From: Pseudomonadota bacterium
Lineage (GTDB): Bacteria; Desulfobacterota; Desulfobulbia; Desulfobulbales; Desulfocapsaceae
Direction of reading: 5' to 3'
DNA: 58,837 bases
Assembly: GCA_018821785.1 (NCBI GenBank)
Contig: JAHJLI010000245.1
Span: 1 to 58,837 of the forward strand
Positions 54,501 through 58,837 of the stretch are shown piece by piece. Under the pieces are notes generated by a model that was given only the letters and a program-made list of their open reading frames with translations, was not told the origin of the DNA and ran no database searches. Made by a program: the position numbers and the translations under genes. Every line of letters starts with the position of its first letter. The first letter of the stretch is position 1.

Positions 54501-54502
54501 AT
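48539..54502 (-). CDS. Bacterial alpha-2-macroglobulin (YfhM-like)
   Basis: A 1987-aa periplasmic protein. A signal peptide (LPLLLFFLTLSAWTPARA) lacks a lipobox Cys, unlike E. coli YfhM, so it may be soluble or otherwise attached. MG domains fill the first two thirds. The thioester motif CWEQ lies near residue 1474, preceded by YPYS, as in bacterial A2M proteins that trap proteases covalently. The C-terminal part has ASYGMTTEATI and a final receptor-like domain. It is longer than E. coli YfhM (about 1650 aa). AGGAGG lies eight bases before ATG 54502. Together with PBP1C it is thought to defend and repair the cell wall. Confidence 0.93.
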   Translation of the reverse strand: MPISKKGTRTMFSLCKSSSQSALWRYTMLPLLLFFLTLSAWTPARATTPGKDLRILRITPTGLEAPPGRQIVIQFDRPVVPLGRMERSAAELPITIEPQLNCQWRWLNPSNLACNLGEKDALQPATEYSLVVAPGITTEDKVTLAETVNHKFSTIRPRITMAWFKTWLGPQLPQSSVRGNLPMDLASLSGHLFYQAGGRRIPAKVEEDPDYPHSPHDKDNLIWQVSPSTNLPAGVPVQLQAEPGIISTRGGLPGIERRVLDTVQAIPDFRFLGVRCTSKNNKSFNIAPGPPSASPLRCLPSGGITLLFSAPVLPEDIREGLQFTPPLSTGSPDADPWEQVYSYSQLSEPFSKGKRYTIDLPESILKPFNTYRLQIQADAVKDQFGRSLAANVDMSFSTDHRLPDYALLKNMPVLEKDLDTDAHVWAVNLNELRLKYKTVTADGNKSPGSSTIKPVGPSDTSIPVPLTIRQILGQPSGVVQGQFVTQPALPEKSPQESWFFAQVTPFQVHLKLGHHNSMVWVTDLRTGLPAADVNVQVFKNTFKEFGNPADALATAATGKDGVATLPGVTTLDPGLKHVYVNDTEEQSLFIHCQKDGDIAVLPVRYDYQVAAEGANREYIPDWLRPLYGHIRVWGATAQGIYRAGDTMQYKIFVRDQNNLRFTRAPGIADSEGKSSEAAPEKPMMVSVATPTKETGADPAGQAPPRYNLKVFDPLGKIAYEQNDIVLSSFGAFHGEVTLAQNGVIGWYRFVVTSNFHSGEWEAMRVLVSDFTPAPFKVVTDLNGKSFSTGDEVAITSSAKLHAGGPYSSAATKVTATLEIRPFAVDNPKISGFQFDSAEKPEGRKAATETLFENQGHLDDNGQLVEAFTIVENPIWYGQLTVESSVQDDRGKSIANRSSAPCFGRDRYVGVLQEDWTLQENKKAIVRVVAVDRDGGIITGVPITVTTEHKKTWGARVKGAGDGYHTEYQHQWEPEQQMTGVSTAEPLEFVFTPTQAGDFRLIATLEDSAGRSHSTVIERWVTGKGVVLWESTAGNLLNVYPEKSGYSVGDTARFLVQNPFPGAQALITVERFGVIDHWTKVFSDSSEIIEIPVLPDYLPGFYVSVIVTSPRIEQPPGPQGEDLGKPAYRMGYVKVPVKDPYKELIVDVRADKETYKPRDTVRVDLQVRPRNPGIGEASLPVELAVAVLDEAVFDLIPEGRKRFDPYKAFYSLDELDLSNYNLLMQLVGRENLTLKGAGAGGDGGPDLSMRSLFKFVSYWNPALSVDEEGKASISFEVPDNLTGWRVLAMAVSPEDRMGLGEGLFKVNQATEIRPALPNQVLEGDRFSAGFTLMNRTDKARTLSVNFLAEGPVKGDDAPTAEPGTVRIGQQIYVEPFHRKTLRFPLQTTGSGPIALSLTAGDEVDKDGLSHTLQISKRQQKKVAASYGMTTEATIAESILFPDNMREDTGELTLLLSPTVIGGVAGAFTHVKEYPYSCWEQKLAQGVMAAMYTPLSPYLNTDVLWPDNDKTVQETLALAPMHQAPNGGMTYYTAKDEFVSPYLSAFTALAFNWLRQQGYEPPELIEQRLQTYLLNLLRHDSLPQEFSKGMTATVRAVTLAALAERGKVTLADVQRYRAHLPAMNLFGKSFFLRALLITGSFIDQQQEVLDSILTHADQSSGQVTFNHNPDSGFQALLSSPTRDNAAILGGLLAWLKANPSDAAVSDLAVRLMRGLTLSRKGRDHWAGTQENLFVVKALYDYAHLFELEAPEMKVSGRLDQESLGSGRFNAYTDPPLSLQRPMHRGDAGRKAQLHVEKEGEGRLYYNTRLTYSPAYLSLDAVNAGIEVFREYSVKRDGKWSLQNGDISLHTGEVVKVDLYVSLPAERYFVVLEDPVPGGLEPVNRDLATTSQQDVGSEKEALVEGSYKNTFSDWREDTFSRWSFYHRELRHDAVRYYSERLAPGRYHLSYTAQAIAPGEFQILPLHAEEMYAPDVYGTGVPVRLRIQATE

Positions 54503-54776
54503 GGAGAGGGCCTCCTGATTTAATGCAAAATGAGGTGGGGAGAGACAAGACGTAAGAAAAGGGCTTTGTCCTCTTTTCCCATGAAATGAATCCTAAACCC
54601 AACAAACGGGATTTTAATGATACCCCAAAAGGGGCAAAAGTTCCTTTTCGAAAAAATCGTCGATAAAAATATGCAAATATTTTTTTTAAAAGACTAAAAT
54701 ATTGCAACTGTAGGCGCAACTTCTTTTACAGGCAATGGTTGCGGCGGTTGTCGATTATTCGTAACTGCTCCTGAAG

Positions 54777-54932
54777 ATGGAGGGGCGCCATTGTGCGGAA
54801 CGTGTTACAGTTAATGGATTATCATTCCTGGCGGCAGTCATGGCTTTTATTGCCGGACTTGCTTCTTCAATATGGCTCAGCAGGAAAAAACCTGAGAAAA
54901 ATTTAACGAATAACGATTACCTGTCACCATAA
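54777..54932 (+). CDS. Possible small single-pass membrane protein upstream of flbD
   Basis: A 51-codon frame, MEGRHCAERVTVNG, followed by a hydrophobic helix (LSFLAAVMAFIAGLASSIWL) and a basic SRKKPEKN tail, is a plausible membrane protein. It ends 5 nt before flbD, which has no ribosome-binding site of its own, so coupling is possible. Against it: no Shine-Dalgarno site is clear before the ATG, and another short frame overlaps it. The 270 nt upstream hold no other candidate gene. Confidence 0.35.
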   Translation: MEGRHCAERVTVNGLSFLAAVMAFIAGLASSIWLSRKKPEKNLTNNDYLSP

Positions 54933-54937
54933 TTACC

Positions 54938-55174
54938 ATGATTAGACTTACACGGCTGAATAGCAAGATCATTTACCTCAACCCTGATCTCATAAAATGC
55001 ATAGAGGAAACTCCTGATACAATTATCAGCCTGATCAATGATGATAAGTATCTGGTGAAGGAGAAGGCTTCCGAAATAATTGGAAAAATAATTGATTTTC
55101 GGGTCACGATACGGAAACGTTCAGAATCCCCGGACGGGTTTCAGGCCACAGTGCCCATTGCCGAAGAGGAGTAG
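54938..55174 (+). CDS. flbD: Flagellar FlbD-family protein
   Basis: A 78-aa protein. IRLTRLNSKIIYLNPDLIKCIEETPDTIISLINDDKYLVKE is the conserved FlbD core; members are small cytoplasmic proteins found beside motA/motB and flagellar basal-body genes, with a proposed structural or regulatory role. No good ribosome-binding site precedes the ATG. The motA gene begins 261 nt downstream, after a repeat. Confidence 0.9.
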   Translation: MIRLTRLNSKIIYLNPDLIKCIEETPDTIISLINDDKYLVKEKASEIIGKIIDFRVTIRKRSESPDGFQATVPIAEEE

Positions 55175-55229
55175 AAATATTCTTTTTTAAAATGGTAATA
55201 TCTTTTCATTCTCGATTTTGCTACAATTC

Positions 55230-55310
55230 TTAAGCCCGATAAGCGGGATAAGTACCTTTACGAAATTTGTTTGAAAAACGAGAAACGAATTTCTAAAGGA
55301 CCATAAGCAA
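55230..55310. repeat. Second dispersed palindromic repeat, copy B
   Basis: CCTTTACGAAATT (about 55256-55268) pairs with AATTTCTAAAGG (about 55289-55300) with one bulge, and the element begins with GCGGGATAAGTACC. It resembles the copy at 33864-33935. It lies between flbD and motA. Confidence 0.45.
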
Positions 55311-55435
55311 GCGGAATAGTGGTCATGAGATATAGGAACAAAGTATTGCCGTTCTTTTCCCGATTCACAGCAGACCGACAGCGCACACTTTTTGGGAATT
55401 GTCAGCACATTAACCTCGTAATTACTTTTTAAGAT

Positions 55436-56212
55436 ATGGATATCGCAACAATTATAGGATTGGTGCTCGGCCTTGGGGCAATTCTCGGCGGAGCTGTATT
55501 GGAAGGGCTTCATTTTAATTCGCTCATCCAACCGACGGCCGCACTAATAGTTCTCGGTGGAACATTTGGGGCTGCATTTATCAGTTTTCCTATGGATACG
55601 GCTGTTCAAGCCTTCAAAGATTTGAAACTTCTTTTTGCCGCTCCCCAGAAACCTGAAGAAATAATTGCTATCGTAATAGAACTTGCAACCAGGGCAAGAA
55701 AAAACGGTATTCTGTCTCTTGAAGAAGACTCAAAAAATTCCAAGGAACCTTTTTTAAGAAAAGCTCTGACCCTCTGTGTTGATGGTGTTGAGCCAAAGGA
55801 TATTCAGGAAATCCTTGAGACTGATCTTACGACGTACGAAGAACATGCGAAAATGAGCGCCGAATTCTTTGAGGCTGCAGGAGGCTATGCGCCGACAATA
55901 GGTATTATCGGTGCCGTTCTTGGACTCATTCACGTCATGAGCAATCTTGCAGACGTCTCAAAGCTGGGATCGGGCATCGCGGTGGCCTTCGTGGCCACCA
56001 TTTACGGTCTGGTCACGGCCAATATTCTCTGCCTCCCGTTTGCGACCAAAATAAAAATGCGCATAAAAGTAGAACTGCAACGAAGAGAAATGCTCCTCGC
56101 CGGAATAATCGGTATACAACAGGGGAGTAATCCGCGCTTCATTGAAGAACGACTTAAGTCCTACCTTGCCGGAGGTGGGGAAAAGTTGAAAGGCGACGAC
56201 GCTAAGCCGTAG
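55436..56212 (+). CDS. motA: Flagellar motor stator protein MotA
   Basis: A 258-aa inner-membrane protein with four helices. The N-terminal IATIIGLVLGLGAILGGAVLEG helix is typical of MotA/PomA. GGYAPTIGIIGAVLGLIHVM contains the conserved Pro near the ion channel. The cytoplasmic loop (about 60-140) is charged and would contact FliG. Its partner motB lies 110 nt downstream, after a palindromic repeat. Only a weak ribosome-binding site (AAG) is visible. H+ versus Na+ specificity is not clear from sequence. Confidence 0.94.
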   Translation: MDIATIIGLVLGLGAILGGAVLEGLHFNSLIQPTAALIVLGGTFGAAFISFPMDTAVQAFKDLKLLFAAPQKPEEIIAIVIELATRARKNGILSLEEDSKNSKEPFLRKALTLCVDGVEPKDIQEILETDLTTYEEHAKMSAEFFEAAGGYAPTIGIIGAVLGLIHVMSNLADVSKLGSGIAVAFVATIYGLVTANILCLPFATKIKMRIKVELQRREMLLAGIIGIQQGSNPRFIEERLKSYLAGGGEKLKGDDAKP

Positions 56213-56240
56213 TAAAAATAACATGGCCGAAGAAACGATT

Positions 56241-56308
56241 GGAACGGCATAAGGAGCCGTAAGGAAATGGTTATAAATGGCCAACTTATTTCCTAACGGC
56301 TCCTAAAT
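56241..56308 (+). repeat. 68-bp palindromic intergenic repeat, copy C (reference copy)
   Basis: The clearest copy. AGGAGCCGTAAGGAAAT near the left end is inverted in TTATTTCCTAACGGCTCCT at the right end, giving a stem of about 17 bp with a central ATGGTTATAAATGGCC. It sits exactly between motA and motB, so it would be transcribed within the stator operon and could affect motB expression. Confidence 0.8.
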
Positions 56309-56322
56309 AAGAGGTCGAAAAA

Positions 56323-57141
56323 ATGGCAAGAAAGAAAAAACCTGAAAAACATGCTAACCATGAAAGGTGGTTGGTTTCCTATGCTGATTTTATCACCCTG
56401 TTGTTTGCGGTCTTTGTAACCCTTTACGCAATGTCACAAACCGATAAGAAAAAGGTGGATCAGGTAGCCGCCTCGTATCGCAGTGCCTTCGGTATCTCGG
56501 CAGGGCAAGGCACCAGTAGTACCAACATTCTCAACAGCAGTGACATCATGCCCCTGCCTTCTTTGGACATTGTGCCGGCGCCACCTTCAAAAACAAAGAA
56601 AATACAGGAGGATGGAGACGAAAACAAGGAGGCTCTCGAGTCGGGTAAAAAGCCGCAAATTAATTCCGGTCAATTCCAGGATATTAAGAAATCGATTAAA
56701 ATTTCTTTAAAATCGCTCCAATTGGTTGGTGATATTGTGGTGGAAGAGTCATCGCGAGGGTTGGCGATCAGGTTGGAAGAGGAAGTCTTTTTTGAATCGG
56801 GCAGCGCAACAATTAAACAGGAAGCTTTGCCCTTGATAGGCAAAATTGCTGGGGCAATTTCCTCTTTTAGCAATCAACAGATAAGGATTGAAGGGCATAC
56901 CGACAGCACACCTGTAGCAACCGCCCGTTACAAATCAAATTGGGAACTGTCATTAGACAGGTCGGCAAACGTTATGCGGGTTTTTCTTGCAAACTACGAC
57001 TTTTCACCTTTGAATATCTCCATTGCGGGCTATGGTCAATACCGGCCAATTGCCAGCAATGACACTGAAGCAGGCAGAAAAAGAAATCGCAGGGTAGATA
57101 TTGTTCTTCTGGAAGGGAGGAGTGATAAACCGCTTCTTTAA
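56323..57141 (+). CDS. motB: Flagellar motor stator protein MotB
   Basis: A 272-aa protein: N-terminal cytoplasmic segment, transmembrane helix with the ion-binding Asp in WLVSYADFITLLFAVFVTLYAM (about 19-40), a plug/linker region, and a C-terminal OmpA-like peptidoglycan-binding domain (about 150-265) with IEGHTDSTPVATARYKSNWEL and RRVDIVL. AAGAGG precedes the ATG. It forms the stator with MotA. Confidence 0.95.
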   Translation: MARKKKPEKHANHERWLVSYADFITLLFAVFVTLYAMSQTDKKKVDQVAASYRSAFGISAGQGTSSTNILNSSDIMPLPSLDIVPAPPSKTKKIQEDGDENKEALESGKKPQINSGQFQDIKKSIKISLKSLQLVGDIVVEESSRGLAIRLEEEVFFESGSATIKQEALPLIGKIAGAISSFSNQQIRIEGHTDSTPVATARYKSNWELSLDRSANVMRVFLANYDFSPLNISIAGYGQYRPIASNDTEAGRKRNRRVDIVLLEGRSDKPLL

Positions 57142-57167
57142 CCTTTCCCTTAACTTTCGGTAGCCCT

Positions 57168-58580
57168 ATGAAAAAGACTAAAATCATTGCGACGATTTCT
57201 AATCAGATGTGCGATGTCCCTTTTCTCACTCGCATGCATCAGGCCGGGATGGATGTGGTCAGACTGAATACCGCTCACCAGGCGCCTGAGGATGCCTTGG
57301 CGGTAATCAAAAACGTGCGAAAGGTAAGCAACCGGATCGCTATTATGATTGACACCAAGGGGCCGGAGATTAGAACCACTCTTGCTAAGGCCGATATTCC
57401 GGTTGTGACTGGCGATATGGTATGCGTCATCGGCGACAAAAATGGTGAATGCAAGCCGGGAAGTATCTGTTTGACGTACGACCATTTTGTCGAAGAACTG
57501 TCGGTTGGCGACAAAATCCTCATTGATGACGGAGAGATTGAGCTGGAGGTGCGGGAGAAAGATCCTTTCAGGTTGATGTGTGAGGTGAAAAACGATGGTT
57601 TAATAAAGAGCAAAAAAAGTATCAATCTGCCTTCGGTAAAGATAAAAAATCTCCCCTCCCTCACTGAGAAAGATAGTACCTTCGTGGAGTTCGCTGCCGA
57701 TCAGGATATTGACTTCATCGCTCATTCTTTCGTCCGAAATAAGGCAGACGTCCTTGCCATTCAGGAGATTCTAGATGCCAAGAGAAGCGCTATAAGGATT
57801 ATCGCCAAGATAGAAAACCAGCAAGGTGTCGACAACATAGATGAGATTCTCGACCACGTTTACGGGGTGATGGTTGCCCGAGGCGATCTGGCGATCGAAA
57901 TTCCTGCCGAAAGGATCCCGATTATCCAGAAAAAACTTGTGCGAAAATGTATTGAACGGCGAAAACCGGTGATCATTGCCACCCAGATGCTCCAATCAAT
58001 GATCAAATCGCCTCGGCCGACCAGGGCTGAGGTCTCAGATGTCGCTAATGCCTGTCTTGATCGTACTGATGCTATCATGCTTTCAGGCGAAACCGCCTTC
58101 GGCAAGTACCCGCTTGAATCGGTGCAGATGATGACGAGAATCGCTGAAGAGATTGAATCAAGCCTCAGTACCTTTACCGACTCACCGTATGAAGCTGAAA
58201 ACAGCGTTACCAGCTATCTTGCAAAAGCCGCAGTTAAGGCGTCTCTGCGTTTGAAGACCAGTGCATTGATAGCCGATTCGATCAGCGGCAAGACCATCCT
58301 CAGTCTCGTAGCCTACCGCGGCCAAAACCCGATTTTTGCCCAGTGTTACAGCCAGCGGGTGATGCGGGAATTGGCTCTGTCCTATGGCGTTTACGCATCG
58401 TTTATGCCGACCGACATCTCTTCACATGAGTTTCTGAGGACTGCGCTCAACCGGTTGCTCGCCGAGAAACATTTTAACGAGGAAAGTCTCATCACGGTTC
58501 TTGCCGGGAATTTTGGTTCTGCTTATGGGGCCTCTTACGTCGAAATCAGCACTGTCCGGAATCTGCTTGAGCGCAAGTAG
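57168..58580 (+). CDS. pyk: Pyruvate kinase
   Basis: A 470-aa glycolytic enzyme converting PEP + ADP to pyruvate + ATP. MIDTKGPEIRT (about 56-66) and the active-site segment with KIENQQGVDN and VMVARGDLAIEIP, followed by IIATQMLQSMIKSPRPTRAEVSDVANA, are diagnostic. The usual N-terminal extension is short. The C-terminal allosteric-type domain ends in TVRNLLERK. Ribosome-binding site weak. It starts 26 nt after motB, which is probably chance, because function and regulation differ. Confidence 0.95.
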   Translation: MKKTKIIATISNQMCDVPFLTRMHQAGMDVVRLNTAHQAPEDALAVIKNVRKVSNRIAIMIDTKGPEIRTTLAKADIPVVTGDMVCVIGDKNGECKPGSICLTYDHFVEELSVGDKILIDDGEIELEVREKDPFRLMCEVKNDGLIKSKKSINLPSVKIKNLPSLTEKDSTFVEFAADQDIDFIAHSFVRNKADVLAIQEILDAKRSAIRIIAKIENQQGVDNIDEILDHVYGVMVARGDLAIEIPAERIPIIQKKLVRKCIERRKPVIIATQMLQSMIKSPRPTRAEVSDVANACLDRTDAIMLSGETAFGKYPLESVQMMTRIAEEIESSLSTFTDSPYEAENSVTSYLAKAAVKASLRLKTSALIADSISGKTILSLVAYRGQNPIFAQCYSQRVMRELALSYGVYASFMPTDISSHEFLRTALNRLLAEKHFNEESLITVLAGNFGSAYGASYVEISTVRNLLERK

Positions 58581-58639
58581 GAAAGGGCAGTATCTCCTAT
58601 CCGGCACTAAAGACTTGAAGATCTTCCATCTCATTTGCA

Positions 58640-58837
58640 ATGAATAATACTCCTGAAGTGACATTCTGTGTAAAAACAAAGACCTGGATCGAAAACGCTG
58701 AACATGAACTGCTTTTCGGTAAAGGGAAAACAGAGATCTTGGAACTGATTGAACAAGAAGGATCGATTGCCAAGGCAGCTGAAAAGTTGGAGATGAGCTA
58801 TAAAAAGGCTTGGACACACATTAAGATTCTGCAAAAA
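58640..58837 (+). CDS. ModE-like winged-helix regulator, N-terminal part (cut by window end)
   Basis: The last 66 codons are open and run off the window. ELLFGKGKTEILELIEQEGSI followed by AKAAEKLEMSYKKAWTHIK is the LysR/ModE-type helix-turn-helix found in ModE and related molybdate-responsive regulators; the AKAAEKLEMSYKKAW helix pair matches the family pattern well. If this is ModE, molybdate/tungstate-binding domains would follow beyond the window, but some members consist of the DNA-binding domain only. Confidence 0.75.
   Translation, partial: MNNTPEVTFCVKTKTWIENAEHELLFGKGKTEILELIEQEGSIAKAAEKLEMSYKKAWTHIKILQK

Noticed and set aside
1-58837. CRISPR arrays, rRNA and tRNA genes, complete insertion sequences
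   Set aside because: I scanned for regularly spaced repeats, rRNA-like conserved segments, cloverleaf tRNA patterns and full transposase genes and saw none; only a transposase remnant was found.

Overview
The window looks like a Gram-negative, anaerobic or facultatively anaerobic member of the Desulfobacterota, probably near the Desulfobulbales. This is inferred from gene content, not from any marker gene: a TtpC-type TonB system, an FmdE-family metalloprotein, a ferredoxin-thioredoxin-reductase-like Fe-S protein, an ADP-forming acyl-CoA synthetase, a Na+-translocating decarboxylase, flagellar genes including flbD, and a BtrH/KAS III cluster. I see no rRNA, tRNA or CRISPR array.

Region 1 (1-4804, +) is a TonB energising operon: DUF3450 (cut by the window edge), TtpC-like ExbB with a periplasmic coiled coil, a second ExbB, ExbD, TonB and a TPR protein. 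Region 2 (4890-14054, +) starts with a strongly structured leader. It continues with a TonB-dependent receptor, a SAM methyltransferase, a complete Nik/Dpp/Opp-type ABC importer (binding lipoprotein, two permeases, one fused double ATPase) and an FmdE protein. The genes overlap or nearly touch. Together the two regions look like an uptake route across both membranes for a metal complex or small ligand, with the TonB machinery next door.

Region 3 (14098-29527) is mixed. It holds a small helical protein, a LysE exporter, an FTR-like protein, a DUF945 protein, an ADP-forming acyl-CoA synthetase, an EF-hand membrane protein, a thioesterase, and a decayed UPF0126/TRIC gene. A minus-strand run follows: HyuA-like protein, metallophosphoesterase, a ParB-like/Lrp-RAM fusion, a RAYT transposase remnant, a WbsX-like protein and a radical SAM protein. 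A FabI-like reductase on the plus strand closes the region.

Region 4 (29547-33284, -) encodes a Na+-pumping oxaloacetate-decarboxylase-type complex (gamma, biotinylated alpha, beta with an extra N-terminal domain). A perfect 23-bp hairpin lies upstream. Region 5 (34128-38555) has an ABM-domain protein and a VWA lipoprotein divergent from an ECF-like sigma factor and its probable anti-sigma factor. Region 6 (38630-46142, +) has pyrF, a small protein, and a tight six-gene cluster: unknown 142-aa protein, BtrH-like acyltransferase, ABC ATPase, ABC-2 permease, B12-type radical SAM, KAS III. This reads as biosynthesis and export of an acylated product and is the best candidate here for an undescribed system. 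Region 7 (46190-54502, -) is the alpha-2-macroglobulin/PBP1C pair. Region 8 (54777-58837, +) has flagellar flbD, motA and motB, then pyruvate kinase and the start of a ModE-like regulator.

Three copies of a 68-70 bp palindromic intergenic repeat (15371, 37406, 56241), and two copies of a second palindromic repeat (33864, 55230), are scattered through the window.
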